A stretch of 64,000 bases of DNA from Sphingomonas hylomeconis (GTDB lineage Bacteria > Pseudomonadota > Alphaproteobacteria > Sphingomonadales > Sphingomonadaceae): NCBI RefSeq assembly GCF_025370105.1, contig NZ_JANQBK010000004.1, positions 372,001 through 436,000 on the forward strand. The letters run 5' to 3'. The notes beneath the pieces were generated by a model. That model ran no database searches. It had not been told where the DNA came from and saw only the letters and a list, made by a program, of their open reading frames with translations. Within the stretch, counting starts at the first letter, position 1, and each line of letters begins with the position of its first letter. Made by a program: the position numbers and the translations under genes. Below, one piece after another: positions 1 to 7,785 of the stretch.

Positions 1-52
1 GGCGATCATCGCCCTGGTGCAGGAACGCCGCGGCGAACAGGGTGGCGAATGA
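1..52 (+). CDS. C-terminal end of an upstream protein, possibly pyruvate,phosphate dikinase regulator (PpsR/DUF299)
   Basis: Only the last 16 codons are visible, reading AIIALVQERRGEQGGE and ending in TGA at 50-52. The stop overlaps the maf start codon at 49-51 (ATGA), so the two genes are translationally coupled. In many alphaproteobacteria the gene before maf-aroE-coaE-dnaQ encodes the PEP synthase or PPDK regulatory kinase/pyrophosphorylase, and this helical tail is compatible with that. The product name is inferred from gene order only; the reading frame is certain. Confidence 0.5.
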   Translation, partial: AIIALVQERRGEQGGE

Positions 53-639
53 GAATCGTGTTGGCGTCACAAAGCGCGTCGCGGCGCGCGATGCTGTCGG
101 CGGCGGGCGTACCGTTCGAGGCCGTGTCGGCCGGAGTGGACGAGGAGGCGGCGAAAGCGGGCCTGCGTGATCTCAACGCGCGCGACCTGGCCGATGCACT
201 GGCCGAGCTAAAGGCATTGCGCGTGTCGGGGCGCGATCCCGAGGCGCTGGTGCTCGGCAGCGATTCGGTCGTCGCGCTCGAGGACGGCACATTGCTCGAC
301 AAGCCCGAGACGCGCGCGCAGGCCGCCGAGCATCTGCGGCTGATGTCGGGCAAGCGCCACGAGCTGGTCAGCGCGGTGGTGATCGCCGAACAATGCAAGC
401 CGGTATGGCGCGTGGTCGACCGCGCCAAGATGCATGTCCGGCCGCTGTCCGACGCCTTTATCGAGACCTATCTCGATGCGGAATGGCCGGCGATCGCGGG
501 CTGTGTCGGCTGCTACCGGATCGAAGGCCCGGGCGCGCAATTGTTCGCACGGATCGAGGGCAGCCAGTTCACCGTGCTCGGGCTGCCGCTGCTGCCGGTA
601 CTCGATTATCTGCGGGTGAGAGGAATGATGCCGTCATGA
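49..639 (+). CDS. maf: Maf-family nucleoside triphosphate pyrophosphatase
   Basis: 196-residue Maf protein, a cytoplasmic house-cleaning enzyme that hydrolyses (often modified) NTPs to NMP plus PPi. The N-terminal signature SQSASRR is at residues 7-13 and the metal/base motif LGSDSVV at 69-75, followed by DKPET near 84. The C-terminal segment with RIEGPG and GLPLLP is typical. The length matches the family. The start overlaps the upstream stop and the TGA overlaps the aroE ATG. The exact substrate (dTTP/UTP or m7GTP type) cannot be told from the sequence alone; the GSDSVV variant leans towards the YceF-like subgroup. Confidence 0.93.
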   Translation: MRIVLASQSASRRAMLSAAGVPFEAVSAGVDEEAAKAGLRDLNARDLADALAELKALRVSGRDPEALVLGSDSVVALEDGTLLDKPETRAQAAEHLRLMSGKRHELVSAVVIAEQCKPVWRVVDRAKMHVRPLSDAFIETYLDAEWPAIAGCVGCYRIEGPGAQLFARIEGSQFTVLGLPLLPVLDYLRVRGMMPS

Positions 640-1448
640 CGCAGGCCTTTGCCGAGGTGATCGGCGATCCGATCACCCACTCCAAATCGCCGCTGATCCA
701 CGGCTTCTGGCTCGACGCGCTGGGCATCGATGCCGCGTACCGCGCGACGCACGTCACGCCAGCGGACCTCGGCGCGTTCCTCGCCCAGCGTCAGGCCGAT
801 CCGGCGTGGCGCGGGTGCAACATCACCATCCCGCACAAGCAGGCGGCGCTTGATCATGTTGCGGATCCCGGCGGGGTGCGATCCTCTATCGGCGCGATCA
901 ACACCGTGTTCCGTAGCGACGACGGCACGTTCATCGGCACCAACACCGATGCCGGCGGCTTTTACGCCCCGATTGCCGATCTCGATCTCGCCGGCCAGCC
1001 GGTGGTCGTGATCGGCGCGGGCGGCGCGGCGCGCGCGGTGCTGTTCGCACTGTCGCGGGTCGGCGTCGGGCCGGTCACGATCCTCAACCGCAACGTGCTG
1101 AAGGGCGCGGCCCTGCTGTCGTCATTTGGGCTGAAGGGCCAGGCCTTGCCGCTCACGGCCGCGCTGCCGGCGGCGGCGTTGCTGGTCAATACCAGCGCGC
1201 TGGGCATGGTCGGGCAACCGCCGCTGGAGATCGATCTGGCGCCATTGCCGGACGATGCCCTGGTATATGACGTGGTCTATGCGCCGCTCGAGACGCCGTT
1301 GCTGCAGGCCGCGCGGGCGCGCGATCTGGACACGGTCGACGGGCTGGAGATGCTGGTTGGCCAGGCGGCGTTGGCGTTCGAACTGTTCTTCGGAGCAGAG
1401 CCGCCGCGCGACCGCGACGAGGAATTGCGGGCATTGTTGAGCGCATGA
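636..1448 (+). CDS. aroE: Shikimate dehydrogenase (NADP+)
   Basis: 270-residue enzyme reducing 3-dehydroshikimate to shikimate in chorismate biosynthesis. Visible motifs are SKSP at 16-19 (shikimate binding), NITIPHK at 62-68 with catalytic Lys68, NTDAGGF starting at 103 with catalytic Asp105, the Rossmann glycine loop GAGGAAR, and YDVVY near the C terminus. A reading frame extends further upstream inside maf, but the ATG at 636 overlaps the maf stop (ATGA) and places the first strand (FAEVIGDP) correctly. It is part of the maf-aroE-coaE-dnaQ operon and overlaps coaE by 4 nt. Confidence 0.96.
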   Translation: MTQAFAEVIGDPITHSKSPLIHGFWLDALGIDAAYRATHVTPADLGAFLAQRQADPAWRGCNITIPHKQAALDHVADPGGVRSSIGAINTVFRSDDGTFIGTNTDAGGFYAPIADLDLAGQPVVVIGAGGAARAVLFALSRVGVGPVTILNRNVLKGAALLSSFGLKGQALPLTAALPAAALLVNTSALGMVGQPPLEIDLAPLPDDALVYDVVYAPLETPLLQAARARDLDTVDGLEMLVGQAALAFELFFGAEPPRDRDEELRALLSA

Positions 1449-2038
1449 TCGTGCTCGGCCTCACCGGGTCGATCGGCATGGGCAAGTCGACCGTGGCGGC
1501 GATGTTCGCCGCGCGCGGCGTGCCGGTGTTCGATGCCGATGCGGCGGTGCACCGGTTGCAGGGCGCGGGCGGCAGGCTGGTCGCCGAGATCGAGGCGTTG
1601 TTTCCCGATACGACCGGCGCCGAAGGCGTGAACCGCACCGCCCTCGGCGAGGCGGTGCTCGGCGATACCGCAAAGCTGCGGCAGCTGGAGGCATTGGTGC
1701 ATCCTGCCGTTGGGGAAGAGCGCGCGGCCTTCCTGGCTGCACATCAGGACGCGCCGCTCGTCCTGTTCGACATTCCGCTGCTGTTCGAGACCGGCGGCGA
1801 GTCGCGCGTCGACAAGGTCGCCGTGGTCAGCGCGCCCCCCGAAATCCAGCGCGCCCGCGTGCTGGCGCGGCCCGGCATGACGGCTGCGCGTTTCGAGGCG
1901 ATCCTGGCGCGGCAGACCCCCGATGCCGAGAAACGCGCGCGGGCGGACTTCGTCATTGCGACGGATTGTTCGCTGGCCGAGACGCAAGCCGCGGTGGACG
2001 CGGTGATCGCTTGCCTGATCGGCCCGGACGGCCGATAA
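1445..2038 (+). CDS. coaE: Dephospho-CoA kinase
   Basis: 197-residue P-loop kinase phosphorylating the 3'-OH of dephospho-CoA, the last step of coenzyme A synthesis. The Walker A loop GSIGMGKST is at residues 8-16, followed by a DAD motif in [10 protein letters not shown]. The [10 protein letters not shown] segment and the DIPLLFE lid-region motif are characteristic. The ATG overlaps the aroE stop by 4 nt, so it is co-translated with aroE. Length and order match other alphaproteobacteria. Confidence 0.96.
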   Translation: MIVLGLTGSIGMGKSTVAAMFAARGVPVFDADAAVHRLQGAGGRLVAEIEALFPDTTGAEGVNRTALGEAVLGDTAKLRQLEALVHPAVGEERAAFLAAHQDAPLVLFDIPLLFETGGESRVDKVAVVSAPPEIQRARVLARPGMTAARFEAILARQTPDAEKRARADFVIATDCSLAETQAAVDAVIACLIGPDGR

Positions 2039-2046
2039 CCTGCGCA

Positions 2047-2730
2047 ATGCGCGAGATCGTTTTCGATACCGAAACTACCGGGTTCAGCTTTGCCGATGGC
2101 GACCGCATGGTCGAGATCGGCTGTGTCGAGCTGGTCAACAAGGTCGAGACCGGACGCACCTATCACGCATATTTTCATCCCGAACGCACCATGCCGGCCG
2201 AGGCGCAGCGGGTGCACGGCCTGTCCGACGTGTTCCTTTCCGACAAGAAGCTGTTCCGCGAACATGCGCTCGATCTGATCGAGTTCATCGGCGATTGCCC
2301 GCTGGTCGCGCACAATGCCGGGTTCGATTTCGGTTTTCTCAACGGCGAGTTCGGCAGGTGCGGCCATCCGCATATCGGCCTGCACCGTATGGTCGACACG
2401 ATCGTGCTGGCGCGGTCGCGCCATCCCGGCGCCAAACATAGCCTCGACGCTTTGTGCAATCGCTACGGCATCGATCGCAGCCACCGCGTCGTCCACGGCG
2501 CGCTGCTCGACGCGCAACTGCTGGCGCAGGTCTATGTCGAACTGACCGGCGGGCGGCAGATCGGGCTCGGCCTGATCAGCGAAAAGACCGAGGTCCAGAC
2601 CAGCTTTCAGCCCGAGGCAGGCCCGGCGACTCCGCGGCCGGTACGCACTTTTGCTGCGTCCGAGGCGGAACTTGCGCGGCACGCAGCGTTTATCGAAAAG
2701 CTCACCAAACCAATTTGGGAGCAAGTCTAG
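2047..2730 (+). CDS. dnaQ: DNA polymerase III epsilon subunit (3'-5' proofreading exonuclease)
   Basis: 227-residue DEDDh exonuclease proofreading subunit. Exo I has Asp7 and Glu9 in FDTETTG, Exo II is the NAGFDFGFL segment, and Exo III is the HGALLDA box (His and Asp). A C-terminal tail (about residues 175-227) would carry the segment that binds the polymerase alpha subunit. The start is the ATG at 2047, 8 nt after the coaE stop; the frame stays open back into coaE, but that part encodes nothing exonuclease-like. Last gene of the maf-aroE-coaE-dnaQ run. Confidence 0.95.
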   Translation: MREIVFDTETTGFSFADGDRMVEIGCVELVNKVETGRTYHAYFHPERTMPAEAQRVHGLSDVFLSDKKLFREHALDLIEFIGDCPLVAHNAGFDFGFLNGEFGRCGHPHIGLHRMVDTIVLARSRHPGAKHSLDALCNRYGIDRSHRVVHGALLDAQLLAQVYVELTGGRQIGLGLISEKTEVQTSFQPEAGPATPRPVRTFAASEAELARHAAFIEKLTKPIWEQV

Positions 2731-2734
2731 GGAG

Positions 2735-2750
2735 ATACTCGTACGAGTAT
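2735..2750. promoter_or_regulatory. Perfect 16-bp palindrome in front of hpf
   Basis: ATACTCGTACGAGTAT is self-complementary over all 16 bases. It sits 5 nt after the dnaQ stop and 74 nt before the hpf ATG, in an otherwise G-rich spacer. The symmetry and AT-richer sequence suggest a dimeric regulator site for hpf-ptsN. No known consensus was recognised. Confidence 0.35.
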
Positions 2751-2824
2751 GGGGGGGTCGGGGCGTCCGATTGACGCCGCTACCGGGGGCGCGCACGTTG
2801 CGTTCCCCATCAAGGAGAATGCTC

Positions 2825-3406
2825 ATGGAAATCCGGGTCTCGGGTCATCAGATCGCCACCGGCGACGCGTTGAAAACCCATGTCGAGGATCGGCTTCAGG
2901 GCATCGCCACCAAATATTTCGCGCGCGCCATTTCCGCGCATGTCACGTTCGGCAAGGGGCCGCACGATTCGATCACCTGCGACATCGTCGCGCATGTGAT
3001 GCAGGGGTTGGTGCTCAAGGGCAGCAATGACGGGCGCGACGCGCACGTCGCGTTCGATGGCACGGCCGACAAGATCGAGAAGCAGCTGCGCCGCTACATG
3101 CGCCGTCTGAAGGATCGCAACGGCGGCACGTCGCAGGAGGTCCAGGAGGCCGGCGCCTACGACAATGCCGGCTATACGCTGTTCAAGGAGGGGCCGGAGG
3201 ATGTCGAGGCGGAGGATCATCCGCTGATCATCGCCGAGACTCGCGTCGACGTGCCCGAATCGAGCGTGTCGGATGCGGTGATGATGCTCGATCTGCGCAA
3301 CACCACGGCCTTGCTGTTCAAGAACAGCGGATCGGGCGCCTATAATATGGTGTACAAGCGCGGTGACGGCACGATCGGCTGGGTCGAGCCCCAACGCGGC
3401 GCCTGA
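2825..3406 (+). CDS. hpf: Ribosome hibernation promoting factor, long form
   Basis: 193-residue long HPF. The N-terminal domain (about 1-105, beginning MEIRVSGHQ) is the YfiA/RaiA fold that binds the 30S decoding centre. The C-terminal domain (about 135-193, with EDHPLIIAETR and ALLFKNSGSGAYNMVYKR) mediates ribosome dimerisation into 100S particles. A clear Shine-Dalgarno sequence (AAGGAG at 2812-2817) fixes the ATG at 2825. It is followed by ptsN, the usual alphaproteobacterial pairing. Role: protection of inactive ribosomes in stationary phase or stress. Confidence 0.95.
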   Translation: MEIRVSGHQIATGDALKTHVEDRLQGIATKYFARAISAHVTFGKGPHDSITCDIVAHVMQGLVLKGSNDGRDAHVAFDGTADKIEKQLRRYMRRLKDRNGGTSQEVQEAGAYDNAGYTLFKEGPEDVEAEDHPLIIAETRVDVPESSVSDAVMMLDLRNTTALLFKNSGSGAYNMVYKRGDGTIGWVEPQRGA

Positions 3407-3476
3407 CACCGCCGCACGGCCTTTCGCTCGCGCGCGTTCGGCGCTAAGCCGCGCGGGCGAGGGGCTGATCACCATA

Positions 3477-3947
3477 ATGATGACCGATTTCAGCGATCTG
3501 TTGCTGCCCGACACCGTCATCCAGGGTGTCGCGGCGGTCAGCAAGAAAGCGTTGCTGCAGCAATTGGCGGCAGCGCTGGCGACGGCGCACGACCTCGATC
3601 CGAAAATCGCGACCGAGGTCCTGCTCGCGCGCGAAAAGCTCGGATCGACCGGGTTTGGCGGCGGCGTGGCCATCCCGCATGGCAAACTGCCCGGATTGCC
3701 GCACGTCGTCGGTCTGTTCGCGCGGCTGGCGCAGCCGGTCGATTTCCTCGCGATCGATGATCTGCCGGTCGATCTGGTATTCGTGTTGCTCTCGCCGACC
3801 GATGCCGGCGCGGAACATCTCAAAGCGCTGGCGCGGGTGTCGCGTCGGCTGCGCGATCGTGCGTTCGTCGCCAAGCTGCGCGGCGCCGGATCGCGCGATG
3901 CGCTGTATGCCTTGTTGAGCTCGGACGAAGCGCGCGATGCCGCCTGA
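3477..3947 (+). CDS. ptsN: PTS IIA-like nitrogen regulatory protein
   Basis: 156-residue IIA-Ntr protein, the terminal phosphoacceptor of the PTS-Ntr regulatory phosphorelay, which modulates potassium and nitrogen physiology and other targets. The phosphorylated histidine is His68 in the GGGVAIPHGKL motif, and the EIIA fold extends to the C terminus (LAREKLGSTGF before the His, HLKALARVSRRL after). Two ATG codons in tandem (3477 and 3480) are possible starts. It lies directly after hpf, about 70 nt away, and overlaps the next ORF by 11 nt. Confidence 0.93.
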   Translation: MMTDFSDLLLPDTVIQGVAAVSKKALLQQLAAALATAHDLDPKIATEVLLAREKLGSTGFGGGVAIPHGKLPGLPHVVGLFARLAQPVDFLAIDDLPVDLVFVLLSPTDAGAEHLKALARVSRRLRDRAFVAKLRGAGSRDALYALLSSDEARDAA

Positions 3948-4404
3948 GGCGATGCTGGAAGGCGAACAGGCGCATTTCCGCGCGCTCGAATCGCTATACG
4001 CCGCGGCGCCGATCAACCGCCTGTTCGAATCGACGCTCGAAATCCCGCAAAGCGGTGTCGCGCGCATTAGCTTCGATATCGACGAACGCTATTTTCATGC
4101 CGGCGGCGCGGCACACGGCACGAGCTATTTCAAGATGCTCGACGATGCCGCTTTCTATGCGGCGAACAGCCTGGTGACCGATCGCTTCCTGCTCACCACG
4201 GCGTTCAACTTGCTGCTGACCAAACCGTTGAAGGCGGGGCCGGTGATCGCCGAAGGACGCTGGGTCAGCGGGCATCGCCGTGTGTTCGTTGCTGAGGCGC
4301 GGCTGATCGACGCGGACGGTGAGGAGGCGGCGCGCGGTACCGGCACGTTCATGAAATCGCGTATCCCGCTGGCAGGCTTGCCCGGCTATCGCGCGGCACC
4401 ATGA
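3937..4404 (+). CDS. PaaI-like hotdog-fold thioesterase
   Basis: 155-residue single hotdog-domain protein of the PaaI/4HBT superfamily, presumed to hydrolyse acyl-CoA thioesters. The helix-containing segment FHAGGAAHGTSYFKMLDDAAFYAAN is the usual hotdog signature (HG followed by an acidic residue on the central helix), followed by the TAFNLLLTKPLKAG strand pair. The first ATG overlaps ptsN by 11 nt; an alternative start is the ATG at 3952. Its stop overlaps the next gene (ATGA), so it is probably co-expressed with hpf-ptsN. The substrate is unknown. Confidence 0.8.
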   Translation: MPPEAMLEGEQAHFRALESLYAAAPINRLFESTLEIPQSGVARISFDIDERYFHAGGAAHGTSYFKMLDDAAFYAANSLVTDRFLLTTAFNLLLTKPLKAGPVIAEGRWVSGHRRVFVAEARLIDADGEEAARGTGTFMKSRIPLAGLPGYRAAP

Positions 4405-4739
4405 GCGCGCGATTGCCGAGTAGCGTTCTGGTCGGCGCGTTGCTTCGGCGGGCGAACGACAGTGGCGGGATGGGCATGATGCTCGCGCGCGGCGAGCCGA
4501 CCGGCGGGGCGATCCTCGTCGTGGCGCTCGAAAACGGCGGCAATCCGCGGATGCTGGAACGCGGGATCGGACCGGACGGCAAGGTCGCGTTGCTGATTTC
4601 ACCACAACCCGTCGAGGATCCTGCCGCGCTGACCCACTATTGGCAGCGGCGGCGCAAGAACGATCCGGACCTGTGGGTGGTTGAACTGGACAGCCCGTTT
4701 GCCGAACGGTTCGCCGCTGAAACGATCCTCGACGGTTGA
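4401..4739 (+). CDS. DUF1491 family protein
   Basis: 112-residue conserved alphaproteobacterial protein of unknown function. It matches DUF1491 in its N-terminal ARLPSSVLVGALLRRA strand-helix and in the closing WVVELDSPFAERFAAETI segment. No catalytic motif, signal peptide or membrane segment is apparent. The ATG overlaps the stop of the thioesterase gene (ATGA). Family assignment is from remembered motifs; the function is unknown. Confidence 0.8.
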   Translation: MSARLPSSVLVGALLRRANDSGGMGMMLARGEPTGGAILVVALENGGNPRMLERGIGPDGKVALLISPQPVEDPAALTHYWQRRRKNDPDLWVVELDSPFAERFAAETILDG

Positions 4740-4905
4740 CCGCTTGCCGCGTCCCGGCCACAGGCCGCAACATTGTTTAATGGCGTTGTGTCGAGACGGG
4801 TGCGATCCGGATCGATTACGCAGTCGGGGGGCACGCCCGGACGATCTCTTGGCCTCGGCCAATACGGATCGCTTCCGCGCACCAACCGCATAATACGAAG
4901 ATTGA

Positions 4906-5538
4906 ATGTCGTTTTTACAACGCGTCGCGACGCTCGCGACGATGGCCTTGGGCACTGCCTTGATCGGCGTCAGCAGCCCTGGCCTTGCTTCTCAACTGGA
5001 TCAGACCCTCAACGTACCATTGAGCGCTCAGGTTCCAGAAAATTCCGCTCTCGCTGCCGTACCGGCCGAGGCGATGCCTGCCCCGATGGCCCAGCCGGCC
5101 GTGGTGCAGACGGAAGATGAAGAAGAATTCGATAGTCTGTCCGAAGCGGTCGCCGCGCAGAGCGCGCCTGACGCCTTGAACGACGAGCTCACCTGCCTCG
5201 CCGGCGCGATCTATTTCGAATCCAAGGGTGAGCCGCTCCCGGGCCAACTCGCCGTGGCCGAAGTGATCATCAACCGGGCCAAATCGGGTCGCTTCGCCAA
5301 ATCGGTGTGCGCCGTGGTTACCCAGGCCGGCCAGTTCTCGTTCGTACGTGGCGGTCGTATCCCCGCCATCGCCAGCAACGCCAATTACCGCACCGCCATC
5401 GCCGTCGCCCAGGTCGCATTGCGCGATCAGTGGGACAGCCCGGCACCCAAGGCGCTGTATTTCCATGCCCGCCGCGTCTCGCCGGGCTGGCGGATGACCA
5501 AGGTCGCGTCGATCGGAAATCACGTCTTCTACCGCTGA
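4906..5538 (+). CDS. Secreted cell wall hydrolase (SleB/Hydrolase_2 family)
   Basis: 210-residue exported protein. An N-terminal signal sequence (about 1-28, hydrophobic MALGTALIGVSSPGLAS) is followed by a low-complexity Ala/Pro/Glu linker (to about residue 85) and a C-terminal Hydrolase_2 domain. That domain has the signature LAGAIYFESKGEPLPGQLAV with catalytic Glu, then INRAKS and GQFSFV. The family cleaves peptidoglycan, as in spore cortex-lytic SleB; in Gram-negative bacteria the role is periplasmic wall remodelling. It is preceded by a 166-nt spacer in which I see no convincing signal. Confidence 0.85.
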   Translation: MSFLQRVATLATMALGTALIGVSSPGLASQLDQTLNVPLSAQVPENSALAAVPAEAMPAPMAQPAVVQTEDEEEFDSLSEAVAAQSAPDALNDELTCLAGAIYFESKGEPLPGQLAVAEVIINRAKSGRFAKSVCAVVTQAGQFSFVRGGRIPAIASNANYRTAIAVAQVALRDQWDSPAPKALYFHARRVSPGWRMTKVASIGNHVFYR

Positions 5539-5560
5539 TCGGGCGGTTTCGGCTTTACCT

Positions 5561-5575
5561 GTTCGTGTAATGTTC
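5561..5575 (+). promoter_or_regulatory. LexA (SOS) box, alphaproteobacterial type
   Basis: GTTCGTGTAATGTTC matches the alphaproteobacterial LexA operator GTTC-N7-GTTC exactly. It ends 12 nt before the mmcB start codon, so it overlaps the likely promoter, which could include a TCTAAA -10 at 5574-5579. This fits the known SOS regulation of mmcB in Caulobacter. Seen directly; binding is inferred. Confidence 0.8.
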
Positions 5576-5580
5576 TAAAT

Positions 5581-5603
5581 CGGGCGGATGCTTACTCCGC
5601 CCG
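5581..5603 (+). terminator. 8-bp stem-loop overlapping the mmcB start codon
   Basis: CGGGCGGA / TCCGCCCG form a perfect 8-bp stem with a 7-nt loop, followed by TTTCCT. It could terminate the cell wall hydrolase transcript. The left arm contains the G-rich region just before the mmcB ATG (5588) and the ATG begins inside the stem, so it could also mask mmcB translation in read-through transcripts. Confidence 0.5.
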
Positions 5604-6085
5604 TTTCCTGTGTCGATGCCCCGGGCTCGCCGCTCTGCGCGGCCGATGTCGCGCGCGGCACGACCCGCATGCTGCTGCGCCATGATCTCATTGCGATGGG
5701 GGAGGTGCCGCTGGATGGGGGGCGCCGCGCCGATCTGATGGCGATCGATTCGCGCGGGGCGATCATCATCGTCGAGATCAAGGTATCGCGCGCCGATCTG
5801 CTCGGCGACGGCAAATGGGGCGACTATCTCGGCTGCTGCGATCGCTATTACTGGGCGGTGCCGGCGGGGTTCGATGCCTCGCCGCTGGACGGCGCGGCGT
5901 TCCTGCCGGCGCGGACCGGGATCATCATCGCCGATCGCTATGATGCGGCGATCGTGCGCGAGGCGCATAGCGAACCCTTGTCGGCGGCAACCCGCAAACG
6001 TTGTACGCTGGCTTTTGCGCGGCGTGCCGGACGGCGGCTGATCGGGGCGCTCGACCCCGATGCCGACGGCCTCGCCTGGCCTTAG
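5588..6085 (+). CDS. mmcB: MmcB family DNA repair protein
   Basis: 165-residue protein with a PD-(D/E)XK nuclease-like core: GGRRADLMAID (Asp) followed by IIIVEIKVSRADLLGD (E-x-K), then the KWGDYLGCCDRYYWAVP segment typical of MmcB. In Caulobacter mmcB is an SOS-induced gene needed for mitomycin C resistance; the GTTC-N7-GTTC LexA box at 5561-5575 supports the same control here. The ATG at 5588 is the only usable start before the conserved region and has no good Shine-Dalgarno sequence, so the transcript may be leaderless. The 3' end overlaps the convergent ankyrin gene by 4 nt. Confidence 0.88.
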   Translation: MLTPPVSCVDAPGSPLCAADVARGTTRMLLRHDLIAMGEVPLDGGRRADLMAIDSRGAIIIVEIKVSRADLLGDGKWGDYLGCCDRYYWAVPAGFDASPLDGAAFLPARTGIIIADRYDAAIVREAHSEPLSAATRKRCTLAFARRAGRRLIGALDPDADGLAWP

Positions 6086-6684
6086 AATTTCGGGCCGGAA
6101 ACGGCCGCTTTGGGCTTCTTGGGGGCGGCTTCCAGTTCCCGCGCGACGGCCGGCGTGCGCGTATCCTGCGCGGCATAGGCGCGCGCCGACATGCCGGTCA
6201 GCAGATCGGCCTGGTCGGGATTGGCGCCGGCATCGAGCAAGGTGCGGATCAGCGGCAGATTGCGGCGCCGGACCGCGACGATCAGCGCCGTCTCGCCGTT
6301 GGAATTGCCGTAATTGACGTTCGCCTTGTACTTGATGAACGTCTGCACCAGATCCTCGCGCCCGCGATCGGCGGCCAGCACCAGCGGCGCGGTGCCGGCA
6401 TTGTCGCGCACATTGGGGTTGGCGCCGCGGCTCAGCAGATAGGCGAGATAATCGCCATTGCCGCTCTTGGTGACGACGTGCAGCGCGGTTTCGCCGTCGG
6501 TCACCGAGCGCGTGTTGATCACCACCGAGCCCGGCCTGTTGAGCATGTCCTCGACTTCCTTGCCCTTCTCGCCGCGCACCGCCTCGAGGAATTTATACCC
6601 CTCGGACTGGTTCTGCGCGTGCGCCACAGGGGCGAGCAGGGCGAGCGCGGCGGTCAGGGCGATCGCGGAAAGACGGGAAGACAT
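6082..6684 (-). CDS. Periplasmic ankyrin repeat protein
   Basis: 200-residue protein with a Sec signal peptide (about 1-23, ending in AHA before QNQSEG), so it is probably periplasmic. Four ankyrin-type repeats follow (DGETALHVVTKSGN, AGTAPLVLAADRGR, NGETALIVAVRRRN, and a degenerate last one), each starting about 33 residues apart. A basic/Ala-Pro tail ends the protein. Ankyrin repeats bind proteins; no partner can be named. It is transcribed divergently from the SCO1 gene across a 58-nt spacer. Confidence 0.85.
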   Translation of the reverse strand: MSSRLSAIALTAALALLAPVAHAQNQSEGYKFLEAVRGEKGKEVEDMLNRPGSVVINTRSVTDGETALHVVTKSGNGDYLAYLLSRGANPNVRDNAGTAPLVLAADRGREDLVQTFIKYKANVNYGNSNGETALIVAVRRRNLPLIRTLLDAGANPDQADLLTGMSARAYAAQDTRTPAVARELEAAPKKPKAAVSGPKF

Positions 6685-6742
6685 CGGCGGATAACCTCTT
6701 GGGATATACGGGCTGAACTTGCGCGACGGCGCTTAACAGATC

Positions 6743-7354
6743 ATGGCTGGCGGCACCATGAACCAGATTGCCCGCTTCGCCGCCGCGCTGCTGATCGCGG
6801 CGCTGCCGATCGCCTGTTCCGGCCCCGCCGCGCCGCCCGCCCAGGCCCCGCTCGACGGCGCGCGGATCGGCGGCCCGTTCACGCTGACCGACCAGAACGG
6901 CCAGCCGTTCGGCGAGCGCAATCTCGCGGGCAAATACCGCATCATGTATTTCGGCTATACCTTCTGCCCCGACGTCTGCCCGGTCGACGTGCAGAACCTG
7001 GCCGCCGGGCTGCACGTGCTGGAAGGCGAGAATGCCGCCGCCGCCGCCCGCATCGTGCCGGTGTTTGTCTCGGTCGATCCGGCGCGCGATACGCCCGCTG
7101 TGCTCAAGCAGTTCGTCGGCAATTTCCACCCGCGCATGGTCGGGCTGACCGGCAGCCCGGCGGCGATCGCGGCCGTCGCCAAGGATTATGCGGTCTATTA
7201 CCAGAAGGGCGAAGCCCAGCCGGGCGGCGGCTATCTGATGGATCACAGCCGCGTCGCCTATCTGATGAGCCCCGAAGGCAAGCCGATCGCATTGCTGCCG
7301 CATGACGGCACCCCCCAGGCGATCGCCGCCGAACTGCAGAAGTGGGTCCGTTGA
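6743..7354 (+). CDS. SCO1/SenC family copper chaperone
   Basis: 203-residue thioredoxin-fold protein that delivers copper to the CuA centre of cytochrome c oxidase. The CPDVCP motif (Cys75 and Cys79) and a downstream conserved His in MDHSR near residue 168 are the copper ligands. The N terminus is hydrophobic with a Cys at position 25 in LPIACSG, suggesting a lipoprotein or anchored form; the -3 Pro makes the lipobox imperfect. The ATG at 6758 (MNQIARF) is an alternative start. Its TGA overlaps a TTG start of the next gene. It would act with the cox assembly genes at 60105-63697. Confidence 0.9.
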   Translation: MAGGTMNQIARFAAALLIAALPIACSGPAAPPAQAPLDGARIGGPFTLTDQNGQPFGERNLAGKYRIMYFGYTFCPDVCPVDVQNLAAGLHVLEGENAAAAARIVPVFVSVDPARDTPAVLKQFVGNFHPRMVGLTGSPAAIAAVAKDYAVYYQKGEAQPGGGYLMDHSRVAYLMSPEGKPIALLPHDGTPQAIAAELQKWVR

Positions 7355-7785
7355 GCGCCGCCTTCTGGGAAGACACGCCGCTCGACCAGCTCGACCGCGG
7401 GCAGTGGGAAGCCTTGTGCGACGGCTGCGGCAAATGCTGCCTGCACAAGCTCGAAGACGAGGAGACCGGCGAACTGCTCGCCACCAACGTGTCGTGCCGC
7501 CTGCTCGACCGGCGCACCGCGCAATGCTCGAACTACAAGCACCGCCATGCCTTCGTCTCCGAATGCGTGCGGCTCAGCCGCGACAATGTGCACGAGATCG
7601 ACTGGCTGCCGGAGACCTGCGCCTACCGCCTGCGGCGCGAGGACGAGCCGCTGCCGCGCTGGCACTATCTGGTGTGCGGCGATCGCGATGCGGTGCACCG
7701 CGCGGGCGAATCGGTGCGCGGCTGGACGGTGTCCGAAGTCGATGCCGGCGAGCTGGAGAATCATATCGTCGATCGGCGCCTGTGA
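7351..7785 (+). CDS. YcgN/UPF0260 cysteine-cluster protein
   Basis: 144-residue protein of the YcgN family, with a CxxCxxCC cluster (CDGCGKCCLHK, about residues 26-36) and further cysteines (NVSCRLLD, QCSNYKHR, ECVRLS, ETCAYRL, LVCGDRD) that probably bind metal or an Fe-S cluster. The function is unknown. The TTG at 7351 overlaps the SCO1 stop (TTGA), an arrangement seen repeatedly in this window. A GTG at 7342 is the alternative start. It overlaps the following metallopeptidase gene by 4 nt (GTGA). Confidence 0.85.
   Translation: MSAAFWEDTPLDQLDRGQWEALCDGCGKCCLHKLEDEETGELLATNVSCRLLDRRTAQCSNYKHRHAFVSECVRLSRDNVHEIDWLPETCAYRLRREDEPLPRWHYLVCGDRDAVHRAGESVRGWTVSEVDAGELENHIVDRRL

Noticed and set aside
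2787-2801. Sigma-54-like promoter (GG-N10-GC with TTGC) upstream of hpf
   Set aside because: The spacing fits, but two consensus bases differ and the predicted start would fall on the Shine-Dalgarno sequence at 2812-2817, leaving no leader. A chance match in G-rich DNA is more likely.
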